This document shows, piece after piece, positions 42,593 to 52,298 of a DNA stretch of 64,000 nt. The notes beneath the pieces were generated by a model. It made no database searches and was not told the DNA's origin. It saw only the letters and a program-made list of their open reading frames with translations. Numbering within the stretch: position 1 is the stretch's first letter; the number at the start of each line of letters is the position of its first letter. Source of the DNA: JBBQNJ01 sp038329845. GTDB taxonomy: Bacteria; Planctomycetota; Phycisphaerae; Tepidisphaerales; Tepidisphaeraceae. Location of the stretch: positions 35,770 to 99,769 of the forward strand of contig JBBQNJ010000003.1 in the NCBI GenBank assembly GCA_038329845.1. Reading direction: 5' to 3'. Made by a program: the position numbers and the translations under genes.

Positions 42593-43435
42593 ATGAACGT
42601 TCGATCCACAACTCGTAATCGTCTGGCCATCGCCATTGTATCGATGATGGGATTGACCGGCGCCAGTGCCGGGGCTATGACGATCGGATTCGAGCCTGGC
42701 GAAGGGTATTCGGCGGGCAGCTTGTCCGGAAAGCCGTCCAGCGGGACCAAATGGAGCGGCACCAGCAACTTGATGTACGTCACCGCCGGTGTTGGCAATC
42801 CGGGCCAGGCGGCGCGGTTCGCCGCGCCGAACAGTGGTCCGACCGCGTTCAGCAACGTGCAGTTCGCGCCAGCGGCGGCGGATTTCGGCGGCGACGCGGC
42901 CCCGATCACCGCCGGATATGGTGGGAAACTCAGCTTCGGAATGGATCTGGCCGTCAACACCGCTTCGGACCTTTCATCCAGCACGGCATTGTCGGCGTTC
43001 CTTCGTTTCGGTTCGGATGACGTGGAGTTCTTCCTGCAACGCGACGGAGAGCTGGAAATCCGCAGTTCGGCGGGCAATTTCCTCGCCGCTACGACCACCG
43101 GAGGCGCTACAGCGTTCGATTTCGACACCTACGGATTGAATACCTTTGTGCGCGTCGAAGGCGTCGCGAATTACGCCACCGACACGTTCACGGTTTGGGT
43201 CAATGGCGTCCAGCAGTCGCACGCGACGGCCGGGCTGAACATCCCGTTCAAGAACGGGGTTCAACCCACCAACGCGTTCGACCATGTTCGCTTTCAGAAC
43301 AACTTCGCCTCCACGGACGTGGCCTATCGTCAGTTCACGGTGGACAACCTGAATATCAGCGTTGTCCCCGAGCCGGCGTTCGCGTCGTTGCTGGCCGGTT
43401 TGACGCTGTTAGGCGTCGGTCGCCGCCAACGCTGA
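42593..43435 (+). CDS. PEP-CTERM sorting-domain surface protein
   Basis: ATG 42593 after CGGAGG; 280 aa. Signal peptide (RLAIAIVSMMGLTGASAGA), a concanavalin-like beta-sandwich body (GFEPGEGYSAGSL, AFLRFGSDDVEFFLQ, FVRVEGVANYATDTFTVWVNG) and the C-terminal VPEPAFASLLAGLTLLGVG plus RRQR, i.e. PEP motif, hydrophobic helix and basic tail. Exported and anchored or released by exosortase. It starts 46 nt after the regulator fusion and ends 1 nt before the glycosidase start. Confidence 0.88.
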   Translation: MNVRSTTRNRLAIAIVSMMGLTGASAGAMTIGFEPGEGYSAGSLSGKPSSGTKWSGTSNLMYVTAGVGNPGQAARFAAPNSGPTAFSNVQFAPAAADFGGDAAPITAGYGGKLSFGMDLAVNTASDLSSSTALSAFLRFGSDDVEFFLQRDGELEIRSSAGNFLAATTTGGATAFDFDTYGLNTFVRVEGVANYATDTFTVWVNGVQQSHATAGLNIPFKNGVQPTNAFDHVRFQNNFASTDVAYRQFTVDNLNISVVPEPAFASLLAGLTLLGVGRRQR

Positions 43436-43436
43436 A

Positions 43437-46400
43437 ATGGACGCCATGAAGCGACTGACACTGGTCATCGGGATGATCCTGCTCACCGTCTGCCCCGCGC
43501 TGGCCGATCCGGCGCGGGTGGCGGTATGGGATCCGGAATTTGGCACCGTTGAAACTCGATTCACCATCGACCGCGCACTTCTCGACCGCGCCGCCGGCTG
43601 GCTTGGGGCCGCCGGGATGCGAGTCACGCGGCTCGGCGCGGATGCGATCGCCGATCCCGAGAGATTCTCATCCGATCGCTTCGATCTGCTGGTCATGGAC
43701 GGCGGGACGTTCCCCAAGTCCGCCGCCGGAGCGATCCTGCGTTTTCTCGACGGACGCGGGGTTCTTGTCGCATTGAACGCAGCCATTCCTTTCCTGATTG
43801 CCATCGAACCTGAACCCACCGAGCCGCTGTGGACCATGTCTCCGCGTCAGCCGACGTTTGCCTGGCAGAGCAAGCAAATACTCGAGTCGCTGGGAATGCA
43901 GTACGTCTATCAGCCGCGCCTGCACGATCAGGGGTTTGATCATACGGCGACGGCGCTGCTGCAGAAGTACCTGCCTGAGGCGGGCGACATTCTCGGTCGC
44001 CGGCTTCCCGGGCGATGGCTGGTGTCGATCCCGACGACCGATCCCGGCGACGGCTATTACCCGCTGATCCGAAGCCGCCGATTGGATGGCTTGGACGTGA
44101 CGCCGCAGGTGTATGTGGTTCGTCGCGGTGCGCGGACGGCGATCGTCGCCTCGAGCGGGATTTTCAGCGCTGGCGATGACCCGGCGCTGTTTGCGGCCGG
44201 CGGTGAGAAAATGGTGGTGGCCCTGGCGCGGCTGGGTGCCGATCTGCAATCCGGCGAGTTATCGCTGGATCCGGCGAATCGTCTCGTCCTGGCGAGCGAC
44301 CAGACCCCGCCGGCACCGCTGGAATCTCGACCGGCCACGGTCGGGGTGAATCCGAACGGCGCTATTCCGCTGGCGCGATGGGGACGTTTCAACGGTTCAT
44401 GCATCGAGCTGGCGCCGGCACTGACGGGTGAAACTCGGCTGGATGCCTCGCAATCCGAGCGGTTTCCTCGCGCCCTGATGCCGGGGGCGTCGGTCACGTT
44501 GACGCTTGCCGACCTGGGGGCCGGAGCGAGGTTCCTGCGCGTGCGCGGCGCGGTCATCGCCTCGGGCGGTAAACTGATGATTCGATACGGCGGTGCCCTG
44601 GTCCTGGGCGAGACGCTGCTGATGCCCGATGCTCGCGGAGAGGGGAACTTTCAGGCGCCAAGTCTGGGTAGCGTGCCGCTGGAGTTCCACCGCGTCGTGT
44701 ATCTGCCCCCGCTCGCCGAAGGGGCGGTGAACGAACTGACGGTGAGCAATCCCGGCTCGTCGGCGATCTGGTTCGATGCCATGCAGATCGAACGGCGCGA
44801 TCGCCCGAACCGAACGATGCTGGTGGGGCTTGGCGGCGGCTATGTCACGGGCACGACCGGATCGGTGAGTCCCCTGCCACGGGAAATCTCACGCCGATGG
44901 AGTACGTTACGCACCAGCGCCCGCCTGCAATATCTGGGACCTCCCGGCGATCCGCATCGCTGGGACAAGGTCGACGCGATCCTTCGGCAACAAATGGATG
45001 TAAATCCTCGGGTGGAGGTGATTATCGAAGGAACCCCGCCGTGGGCGGCCATTACACCGGAGCGGCTGGAAGAAGGGAAAAAGGCTGGACGCCCGCACGT
45101 GGTTCCGCCGGATAACGATCTGTATGCCAAGGCGATCGAGGACTTCATCGATCGCTATGGGGATCGAATCGACTCCTACGAGATATGGAACGAGCCGAAC
45201 ATCGTGCAGTTCTGGCGCGGCTCGATCGACGAGTACGTGGCGATGTATCTGAAAATCGTGCCGGTCATCCGCAAGAAGGATCCGACCGCCCGGATCATCG
45301 CCGCTGGCATGGCGGGGGTGCATGAGGAGTTCATCGAGCGGATGATCGACTCGGGGGCTTTGGCGATGGCCGATCTGATCGCCATCCATCCCTACGCCGG
45401 AAAAGGACCGGGATGGGACTTGGTTTTCGGGCAATGCGAGGGCGCGATGTTCAATCACGGCATCGCCACGGAAATTTACAGCAACGAAAGCGGGTTTCCC
45501 TATCGCAATGCCGAATGGTTCAAACCCCCGCCGGTCTACACGCCGCAGGTGCAGGCCGACATGCTGAGCAAGGCGATGTCGCGGCTGATGGCCGGCGATG
45601 TGGCCAAGGTGAACGTGTTCCACGCCGGGGGAGATTCTCACGAATACGGCTTGTTCGACGCATCGGGATCGCCTCGCCCGGCCTACTCTGTCTTTGCCGA
45701 CTACCTGACATTGGCCGATGGCAACGCCCGCCGTCTCGATGTCGCTATGGTGGCCGCCGACGGTGCGGCGCTGGAGGGCGTCTTCTGCGCCGCTTCCCGA
45801 CAGGATGATCGCAGCGTGACGGTGGTGATCAATCCAGCGCTGAACGCCGCACTGCGACCGCCGGCGCCGATCATTAATCCCTCGAATGAATTTGACTCTG
45901 TGCAGGGGTGGCATTGTTTCTATGGGCAATTACGCCACCGCGACGGGAAAGTGACGCTGATCCCCGCGGCCGACAAGCCGTACGTGGGCTTCAACGGCGT
46001 CGGCGATATCGATTTGCGCCGCTGGCCAATCGTCGAACTGGTGATTGCCGATGCCCAGGGACCGGTGCGTCTGAACCTGAAAATCGCGGGGCGTGATGTG
46101 GCGGTGATGGAGAATCTCACGGCGGGCACCCATCGGATGGATTTGCGGAAACTGCTGACGTTGAAGGAACCGGCGCAGGCCGAAGTGACGATCCGCGCCG
46201 AAGGGGAAATGACGCTGGATGCGCTGCGATTCGCCCCCGCCCCGGCCCCCGCCTCCGCCCCCGGCCCGGCCGCGGGCTCGGCACCGGATGAGAAAGATGA
46301 GAAGCAGGCGTTCTCCCCGGTGCCCCTGCTAGTGCGGCTGACGATCCCGGTGTCGGCAGCGCCGTCGCGGGCGACGATGCGGGTGAGTCAAGTGGAAACG

Positions 46401-46496
46401 GAATTGAAGTTCACCTTTGCTGAAACGAAAGGCCAGGGATGGGTGGGGATCACCGTGCCGCTGACGAGCCGCACCGTAATTCGCCTGGTGCCTTGA
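43437..46496 (+). CDS. Large secreted clan GH-A glycoside hydrolase (GH39/GH5-like)
   Basis: Predicted 1019 aa (ATG 43446 is an alternative start). Signal peptide RLTLVIGMILLTVCPALA. Residues ~20-430 hold N-terminal domains (first part glutamine-amidotransferase-like, then a beta region). The catalytic barrel runs from ~480 to 780: IWNEPN with Glu586 as acid/base candidate and YSNESGF with Glu684 as nucleophile candidate, both as in GH-A. A C-terminal beta region and Ala/Pro linker follow. It lies 1 nt after the PEP-CTERM stop. Probably acts on a plant or algal polysaccharide. Confidence 0.8.
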   Translation: MDAMKRLTLVIGMILLTVCPALADPARVAVWDPEFGTVETRFTIDRALLDRAAGWLGAAGMRVTRLGADAIADPERFSSDRFDLLVMDGGTFPKSAAGAILRFLDGRGVLVALNAAIPFLIAIEPEPTEPLWTMSPRQPTFAWQSKQILESLGMQYVYQPRLHDQGFDHTATALLQKYLPEAGDILGRRLPGRWLVSIPTTDPGDGYYPLIRSRRLDGLDVTPQVYVVRRGARTAIVASSGIFSAGDDPALFAAGGEKMVVALARLGADLQSGELSLDPANRLVLASDQTPPAPLESRPATVGVNPNGAIPLARWGRFNGSCIELAPALTGETRLDASQSERFPRALMPGASVTLTLADLGAGARFLRVRGAVIASGGKLMIRYGGALVLGETLLMPDARGEGNFQAPSLGSVPLEFHRVVYLPPLAEGAVNELTVSNPGSSAIWFDAMQIERRDRPNRTMLVGLGGGYVTGTTGSVSPLPREISRRWSTLRTSARLQYLGPPGDPHRWDKVDAILRQQMDVNPRVEVIIEGTPPWAAITPERLEEGKKAGRPHVVPPDNDLYAKAIEDFIDRYGDRIDSYEIWNEPNIVQFWRGSIDEYVAMYLKIVPVIRKKDPTARIIAAGMAGVHEEFIERMIDSGALAMADLIAIHPYAGKGPGWDLVFGQCEGAMFNHGIATEIYSNESGFPYRNAEWFKPPPVYTPQVQADMLSKAMSRLMAGDVAKVNVFHAGGDSHEYGLFDASGSPRPAYSVFADYLTLADGNARRLDVAMVAADGAALEGVFCAASRQDDRSVTVVINPALNAALRPPAPIINPSNEFDSVQGWHCFYGQLRHRDGKVTLIPAADKPYVGFNGVGDIDLRRWPIVELVIADAQGPVRLNLKIAGRDVAVMENLTAGTHRMDLRKLLTLKEPAQAEVTIRAEGEMTLDALRFAPAPAPASAPGPAAGSAPDEKDEKQAFSPVPLLVRLTIPVSAAPSRATMRVSQVETELKFTFAETKGQGWVGITVPLTSRTVIRLVP

Positions 46497-46566
46497 GAAG
46501 GCCGGCAGCCCTCGGCTGGCGAGGAGCGTTTTCTCGATCCGGACGGATCGGTACACTGTGCCGTCT

Positions 46567-47097
46567 ATGAACAATCCGGTTGGACGACTTAAGGGGCTGA
46601 TCCGCGATATTCCGAACTTTCCCAAGGCGGGGATACTCTTCCGCGACATTACTCCCCTGCTGGCCGATCCATCGGGGTTGGCGATGTCGATCGAACTTCT
46701 GGCGAATCCGTTTCGCGGCAAGGGTATCGACCTTGTTGTTGGCGCCGAGAGTCGCGGGTTCATTTTCGGCACGGCGGTGGCCTGCTGCTTAAGCGCTGGG
46801 TTCATCGTGGTGCGAAAGCCGGGCAAGCTGCCTCATGAAAAAGTGTCGATGACTTATGCCTTGGAGTATGGGACCGATTCGCTGGAGATGCACGCCGACG
46901 CGATCGTCAAGGGTCAGCGGGTGTTGATCGTGGATGATCTGTTGGCCACGGGAGGGACGATGAAAGCCTGCTGCGAACTGGTCAGCCAACTCGGCGGTGA
47001 GATCGCCGGCATCGCCTGCCTGATCGAGCTGTCCGGATTGAACGGTGCCGGCAAACTGCTGCCGCACCAGGTTCATTCGGTGTTGAAGTACGATTGA
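46567..47097 (+). CDS. apt: Adenine phosphoribosyltransferase
   Basis: From ATG 46567 the product is 176 aa (GTG 46558 adds three residues). Family start LKGLIRDIPNFPKAGILFRDITPLL, adenine-pocket region GAESRGFIFGTAVA, RKPGKLPHEKVS and PRPP loop VLIVDDLLATGGTMKA. It makes AMP from adenine and PRPP. No Shine-Dalgarno is clear, as for many genes here. Convergent with the UvrB/C-motif gene. Confidence 0.95.
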   Translation: MNNPVGRLKGLIRDIPNFPKAGILFRDITPLLADPSGLAMSIELLANPFRGKGIDLVVGAESRGFIFGTAVACCLSAGFIVVRKPGKLPHEKVSMTYALEYGTDSLEMHADAIVKGQRVLIVDDLLATGGTMKACCELVSQLGGEIAGIACLIELSGLNGAGKLLPHQVHSVLKYD

Positions 47098-47122
47098 CCT
47101 ACCCGAAAGCGGGAAGCCCAGA

Positions 47123-47992
47123 CTACTTCTTTCCCACGGACTTCACGCCGCGTCGATCGGGATTTTGCAGGCGCTCAATCTCGTCGCGAAGCTGGGCGGC
47201 CAACTCGTAACGCTCGGACTGGATCGCTCGGGCGAGCCGCTTGTTCAGCCGTTCGACGGGATCGACGGGCAATCGCTGGCGGATTTCCTTGGCGATATGG
47301 CGCAGCATGTGCGCCTCGCCGCAATGGTCGAATGATTCTTCCCGGTCGAACTTCGTAAAAAAGTCTCGTATCCCCGCCAACCCGCCCTCGATCGACGCCA
47401 ACGCCTTGGCCGGTTCGTTCTCGTGCAGGTCCATGGCCGCCTGGGCGCGGGCGCGCATCATCAGGATGTAGGGTCGGTACTGTTCCATCGCCAATCGATC
47501 GCCCTCATTCACCGCGTAGCGCGAGCAGAGGTCCAGCACGCGCAGGTTTCGTTCCGTGTCGCGCAGTGCCCATTCCCAGTGTTCCAGGACGAAGAACGTC
47601 AGATACCGATGATAAATCTGCATCGCCTCATCGCGCAGCGCTGCGCACTGCCTGGGGCTCAGAGCGAATCCCTCCTCGTCGCCCTCGGTGGCGATATGCT
47701 CGCCCAACCGCGTCTCGACATATTGCAGCAACGAGGAGTAGCCATGCGGGCGCTTGCCGTCGGGACGGTCGTTCAGCTCCATTTGCAGCAGACCCAGTTC
47801 CACACGCATCTGAACCTTCCGCCGCCCGTCCTTGCACACGATCCAGCGGGCATTGACGCTGCCCGCCTGGTGCGGCCAATCACGCAGGATCTTCGAAATG
47901 TCCCCCGCCCCCTTCACGGGAAGTGCGCGTCGGCGCGCTTTGCCCTTCGCGGGCTTCTTGTCGGGCGAAGGATTTCTCGGCTCATCGGGCAT
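47123..47992 (-). CDS. UvrB/UvrC-motif protein of unknown function
   Basis: Predicted 289 aa. Basic N terminus (PSPDKKPAKGKARRR), a beta segment (RKVQMRVELGLLQMELNDRPDGK), a helical middle rich in charged residues (TFFVLEHWEWALRDTERNLRVLDLC) and a C-terminal UvrB/UvrC motif: LNKRLARAIQSERYELAAQLRDEIERL. The UVR motif mediates contacts in repair and in McsA-like proteins. No catalytic domain is seen. Planctomycetes have a comparable orphan family. It faces apt convergently with 25 nt between. Confidence 0.7.
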   Translation of the reverse strand: MPDEPRNPSPDKKPAKGKARRRALPVKGAGDISKILRDWPHQAGSVNARWIVCKDGRRKVQMRVELGLLQMELNDRPDGKRPHGYSSLLQYVETRLGEHIATEGDEEGFALSPRQCAALRDEAMQIYHRYLTFFVLEHWEWALRDTERNLRVLDLCSRYAVNEGDRLAMEQYRPYILMMRARAQAAMDLHENEPAKALASIEGGLAGIRDFFTKFDREESFDHCGEAHMLRHIAKEIRQRLPVDPVERLNKRLARAIQSERYELAAQLRDEIERLQNPDRRGVKSVGKK

Positions 47993-48173
47993 CGGTCATA
48001 CGCCTTTTCAATTCACTATTTTTTCGCCGCCCGAATCGCTCGCACGACCGGGCAGCGCTATGCTTCGCCGGATTCTAGCCCCGCTTTTCGGGATGGACAA
48101 AGGCGACTTCGCCGTGCGGCGAAAACGGGCGTGCCAGATTTTTGGCTGAGCGGGTAAAATAGTCGGTGAACGT

Positions 48174-48308
48174 AAAAAGGGGGCGCGCTGAATGCCATTC
48201 ACTTAACGTGAAAACGGCTGGGAAAAGTCGCCTTATTGGTCCAAGACTGCTGTTGAGTTCGCGGACTTTGGCCCTTAAGTGAATGGCATTCGGGGCGCGC
48301 TCCTTTTT
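48174..48308. repeat. MITE-like palindrome with perfect 17-bp inverted arms
   Basis: GAATGCCATTCACTTAA at 48190-48206 and its exact reverse complement at 48275-48291, 68 nt apart. Outside them the sequence continues as an imperfect inverted repeat: AAAAAGGGGGCGCGC on the left and GGGGCGCGCTCCTTTTT on the right. The 498-bp gap between the UvrB/C-motif gene and ygfZ contains this element and no credible gene. It may be a non-autonomous transposon remnant or a large hairpin that also terminates transcription. Confidence 0.7.
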
Positions 48309-48490
48309 CAGTAATCACGACATTTTTTTCAAGAACTTCTGAATAAAAAACTGATAATAGTATAGTAACCGTATTGTCGTAAGAAAAAATAAGCGCGTCC
48401 CCTTTGTTTCAGCGTGCCCATGAGAGCCGCATCACCCCCCATCTCGTTGGCCCCCATTGCGGCATCGGAAAACCCTCAGCCAAAACCGCC

Positions 48491-49654
48491 ATGGATATGA
48501 CCGACCGCACTCGCTCGACAAATCCACTACTCGAATCCCATCGCCTCGCCGAGGCCGAGTTTCAATCCTATGGCGACCTAGAAATCGTTCAGACCTTCGG
48601 GCAGCCACAGGCCGAATACGCTGCCGTGCGGAGCCGCTGCGCCATCATGGATCAGTGGCAGCGCGCGGTCGTCGAAGTCACCGGCCCGGACCGATTGACG
48701 TTTCTCAATCGCCTGCTGACCAACCAGACGTTCGACAGCGAGCGCAAATCGCCGATGCCCGCCGGCAGCGGCGTCTACGCCTATCTGTTGAACTCGAAAG
48801 GTCGCGTCCTGGCGGCGATGAACGTGCTGGAAACGGGCGAGCGAACGCTCCTGGAACTGGATCGCCGCGCCGCGCCGATCCTCGTCGAAGCGCTCGAGCG
48901 ATATCATTTCGGAGAAAACGTGCAATTCGCCTGGCGCGATGGAGCGTGGCATCGCCTGGGCCTCTTGGGCCCGCGGTCGAGGCAGATCCTCGAGCGATGG
49001 ACCGGCGCGGCACCCGCGGCGTCTGCTTCGCTGGACAATTTTCCGATCCGCGTTCAGTCGGCTGACGCCTTGGCGTTCGTGGATGATCTCTGCGCGGCGA
49101 AGGCCGAGCGGGGCTATGGACTGATCGTCCCCGGCGCACAGGCCGGGGCCATCTGGAGCGATCTGCTCGAGCGGTTCGCCACTGGCGCCGGCGATGGATC
49201 CGAAGGCGAGCGCCGCGAGGTGCGTCCGATCGGCTGGGCGGTGTTCAATACCGCCCGGATCGAGGCCCATCGTCCGCTGGCGGGGATCGACTTCGACGAC
49301 ACGATGCTCCCGGCGGAGATCGATGAACTCGATCGCGCCGTCAGTTTCACCAAGGGCTGCTATGTCGGCCAGGAAGTGGTGGCGAGAATGCGTGCCCGCG
49401 GCCAGGCGGTGCGCAAACTCATCGGATTTCGAATGACGGGCGGCGAAATGCCCGTTGCCGGCGCGCCGGTCCTCGACGATGCGGGCAATCAAGTCGGCGC
49501 CGTCACCAGCAGCACTGTGTCGCCGATTCTGTCGATGGCGGCGATCGGACTGGCGCTGGTGAAACGTCCGCTTTTCAATGAAGGAACTTTGCTGAATATT
49601 GTCGCTGAAGGCGCCGTCCGCGGCGCGACCGTGACGACTGGACGGTTCATGTAA
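48491..49654 (+). CDS. ygfZ: YgfZ/GcvT-family folate-binding protein
   Basis: ATG 48491 gives 387 aa; an upstream frame exists but looks non-coding. Family features: GPDRLTFLNRLLTNQTFD near residue 75, and the diagnostic KGCYVGQEVVARMRARG, which carries the reactive Cys. A C-terminal beta-barrel domain (GFRMTGGEMPVAG) completes the fold. YgfZ uses tetrahydrofolate to help build or repair iron-sulfur proteins such as MiaB. Length is slightly above E. coli YgfZ. Confidence 0.88.
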   Translation: MDMTDRTRSTNPLLESHRLAEAEFQSYGDLEIVQTFGQPQAEYAAVRSRCAIMDQWQRAVVEVTGPDRLTFLNRLLTNQTFDSERKSPMPAGSGVYAYLLNSKGRVLAAMNVLETGERTLLELDRRAAPILVEALERYHFGENVQFAWRDGAWHRLGLLGPRSRQILERWTGAAPAASASLDNFPIRVQSADALAFVDDLCAAKAERGYGLIVPGAQAGAIWSDLLERFATGAGDGSEGERREVRPIGWAVFNTARIEAHRPLAGIDFDDTMLPAEIDELDRAVSFTKGCYVGQEVVARMRARGQAVRKLIGFRMTGGEMPVAGAPVLDDAGNQVGAVTSSTVSPILSMAAIGLALVKRPLFNEGTLLNIVAEGAVRGATVTTGRFM

Positions 49655-49692
49655 TGCAGGCGAAGGAGCGCGCGGAGATATGCAATTCCCCA

Positions 49693-49718
49693 GATTTCAA
49701 ATTTCAAATTTGAGATCG
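49693..49718 (+). repeat. 26-bp dispersed intergenic repeat, copy 2
   Basis: Identical to the reverse complement of 39557-39582. Lies in the 205-bp space between ygfZ and the isomerase/epimerase gene. Confidence 0.75.
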
Positions 49719-49859
49719 GATTCGTGCGAATCTCCAGCTTTTCCCGCGCCCGTCCGCCTGATTGATCCGTTTGACATCCTCGCGCCCCGGTGCTTTCATC
49801 CCCGATTCGGGTGATGTTTCTTCGTTTTCAACCCTCTAACCGCCAAGGAGAGTAATCAC

Positions 49860-50906
49860 ATGGGACGCGCCGTTACGCTGTTCACGGGCCAATGGGCCGA
49901 CCTGTCGCTGGATGAACTGTGCAAAAAGGCCAAGAGCTTCGGATATGACGGCCTGGAACTGGCCTGCTGGGGCGACCACTTCGAGGTGGACAAAGCGCTC
50001 AAGGACAAGAACTACGTTAAGGGTCGATGGGAAATTCTTCGCGCCAACGGGTTGGAATGTTACGCGATCAGCAACCACCTCGTCGGCCAGGCGGTATGCG
50101 ACAACATCGACGAACGCCACAAGAGCATTCTGCCGCCGGAAGTCTGGGGCAACGGCGACCCCGAGGGCGTGCGCCGGCGAGCCGCCGAGCGAATGATCGA
50201 CACCGCCAAGGCATGCCGGCTGTTGATGGATGCCCGGCCGGCCGACGGACCGTCCAGCCGGTCGCTTAAGGGCTTCGGCGCGGTAGTCAATGGGTTCACC
50301 GGCTCGAGCGTCTGGCATTCGATTTACGCCTTTCCTCCCACGGATCAGAAGTATTGGCAGAAAGGGTTCGACGACTTCGCTCGTCGATTCATGCCCATTC
50401 TCGACGCCTTCGAAAACAGCAACGTCAACTTCGCGCTGGAGGTGCATCCCACCGAGATCGCCTTCGACATCGCCAGCGCGCAGCGGGCACTCGAGGCCAT
50501 CAAGCAGCACAAGCGATTCGGATTCAACTACGATCCATCGCACCTGGGCTACCAGGGGGTGGATTACGTGAAGTTCATCTACAGCTTCCCCGACCGCATC
50601 TATCACTGCCACGTGAAAGACGCCTGGTGGGGCAAGGGCGACGGCACGGTGGGCGTGTTCGGCGGCCACGTGACCTTCGCCGACCCGCGCCGATACTGGG
50701 ACTTCCGCTCACCGGGCCACGGCGACGTGGACTTCGAACGGATTGTGGTAGCGCTGAACGATGTGGGCTACAACGGCCCTTTGTCGGTGGAGTGGGAAGA
50801 CAGCCGCATGAACCGCGAACACGGTGCCCGCGAGGCGGCGGAACTCGTTCGCAAGCTCGACTTCGAGCGTAGCGATATCGCCTTCGACGCCCAGTTCGAC
50901 CGCTAA
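49860..50906 (+). CDS. Sugar phosphate isomerase/epimerase-like TIM barrel
   Basis: ATG follows AAGGAGAG; 348 aa. Xylose-isomerase-like barrel: LFTGQWADLSLDELCKKAKS, FGYDGLELACWGDH, FALEVHPTEIAFDI, GFNYDPSHLGYQGVD, IYHCHVKDAWWG, HGDVDFERIV and LSVEWEDSRM. Metal ligands appear as Glu in ALEVHP, Asp in YDPSH, His in CHVKD and Glu in VEWED. A cytoplasmic isomerase or epimerase in sugar catabolism; substrate not determined. Followed by a strong terminator, so it is a single-gene transcript. Confidence 0.88.
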   Translation: MGRAVTLFTGQWADLSLDELCKKAKSFGYDGLELACWGDHFEVDKALKDKNYVKGRWEILRANGLECYAISNHLVGQAVCDNIDERHKSILPPEVWGNGDPEGVRRRAAERMIDTAKACRLLMDARPADGPSSRSLKGFGAVVNGFTGSSVWHSIYAFPPTDQKYWQKGFDDFARRFMPILDAFENSNVNFALEVHPTEIAFDIASAQRALEAIKQHKRFGFNYDPSHLGYQGVDYVKFIYSFPDRIYHCHVKDAWWGKGDGTVGVFGGHVTFADPRRYWDFRSPGHGDVDFERIVVALNDVGYNGPLSVEWEDSRMNREHGAREAAELVRKLDFERSDIAFDAQFDR

Positions 50907-50939
50907 CCGCATCCGTCGCCTTACGACGGGCGATTCATT

Positions 50940-50986
50940 CCGCGGGAGACGTTCGCAACCGATCGAACGTTTCCCGCGGCTTTTTT
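50940..50986 (+). terminator. Rho-independent terminator after the isomerase/epimerase gene
   Basis: A 16-bp stem (left arm CCGCGGGAGACGTTCG, right arm 50964-50979, one G-T pair) with 8-nt loop, followed by C and six T. The remaining ~380 bp up to the next gene show no convincing gene. Confidence 0.88.
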
Positions 50987-51370
50987 CCGGACGACGCGCT
51001 TGCGGGGGGTGGGGGGTGTTGTTGAATCGCGCTGAACTTGACACGTTGAAGACGGATATTACCATTGGCCAGCGCGTCCGAAGACGGGGTGGCGCAACGG
51101 GATGTCTACGCCGGACATGGCTCGTTGCCCAGCGCGTCTTGTGGAGCTTGGATCGACTTGCGATTACGACACCGCCGGTTCGACAGTGGCTTGATGGCGC
51201 GACGTTTCACGCCAGGCCCTTCGCTCGACCGATAATGTCGAAGAGCCTCTTCGCAAGAGCCTCTTCGACGGTTCGCGTCAGGCAGGGCAGCGCCAAGTGC
51301 TGCCGAACCCGCAAATTCGGACCGGCCGGCCGTCGCCGCGATGGCGCCGCCGCCGTCCAAGGAGCATCCC

Positions 51371-52243
51371 TTGAGCGCCCTTACCAAAGTGTTCATCGTT
51401 CTTCTCGTGGTGTGTGCCCTGCTGTTTGTTTCCGGCACGGTCGTGTTCGTCAATCGTCAGGAAAACCTGACCAAGGCGACCAAGGACCTTAAGGATATCA
51501 ACCAGACGTTGAGCACCAAGGTGGCCGAGGCGCAGACGTCGCTGATGAACGAGAAGAGCCGCGGCGAAAAGGATCGCCAGCTCGCCAATGAGCAGATTCG
51601 CGCTGTCGAGCAGAGCCGCGATCAGTACCAGCAGCAGTTGGCCGACAAAGACGTGCAGATCGCCAACTTGAACAAGGACTTGGCGATGCGGGCCTTAGAT
51701 TTGAACAAGGTGACCGAGGGCCTCGCGGCCAGCGAGCAGCAGAAGGGGCAGATGCTGGCGACCGTGGCTGATTACCGCAAGCTGATCGACGATCAGACCA
51801 AGCGGATCGCCGATCTGAACGGTGCGCTAAACGATGTCACGCGGTTCGCCGATCAAGCCGATCGCTCGCGCCGCAGCTTCCAGGAGCAGTTGACCCAGTC
51901 CCAGGGTCGCATGACGACGCTTGAGAAGTTCATCAAGGATGCCGGCCTGGATGTGGGGCAGGCGACCGGCGCGTCCAGCGGTCTTCGCCGCGGCGCCCCG
52001 GCGATCGTGGGAACGATCACCGACGTGAAAGACATCGCCGGCGTGCCGTACGCGACGATTGGCGTCGGCAGCGCCGATGAAGTACAAAAGGGAATGCAGT
52101 TCACGGTGATCGACAAGGCGCGCGGTGAGTTTCTCGGCTTCTTGACCGTCGAGAGCGTGCAGCCGCAGGAGGCCGTCGGGCGATTGAGCGGGCCAAAGCT
52201 GGATCAGGTCAAGACCGGCGTTGAAGTCCGCACCCAACTGTGA
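51371..52243 (+). CDS. Membrane-anchored coiled-coil protein with C-terminal beta domain
   Basis: A TTG at 51371 follows AAGGAG by 7 nt and is preferred to ATG 51341; 290 aa. Residues ~5-28 form a membrane helix (VFIVLLVVCALLFVSGTVVF). Residues ~30-190 are a long coiled coil with Gln/Asp/Lys heptads. The end is a compact beta domain (IVGTITDVKDIAGVPYATIGVGS, KGMQFTVIDKARGEFLGFLTV), like domains that follow coiled coils in planctomycete envelope proteins. Probably links the inner membrane to another structure. Next gene: a 51-aa membrane protein. Confidence 0.7.
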   Translation: MSALTKVFIVLLVVCALLFVSGTVVFVNRQENLTKATKDLKDINQTLSTKVAEAQTSLMNEKSRGEKDRQLANEQIRAVEQSRDQYQQQLADKDVQIANLNKDLAMRALDLNKVTEGLAASEQQKGQMLATVADYRKLIDDQTKRIADLNGALNDVTRFADQADRSRRSFQEQLTQSQGRMTTLEKFIKDAGLDVGQATGASSGLRRGAPAIVGTITDVKDIAGVPYATIGVGSADEVQKGMQFTVIDKARGEFLGFLTVESVQPQEAVGRLSGPKLDQVKTGVEVRTQL

Positions 52244-52298
52244 GCATTCCGCCGATTATCGTCGAATGATTAAATAGCGTCAGGTCCGGAGAACCATC

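Noticed and set aside
51106..51453. Open minus-strand frame opposite the coiled-coil gene start
   Set aside because: No family, overlaps a better-supported gene with ribosome site and membrane helix.
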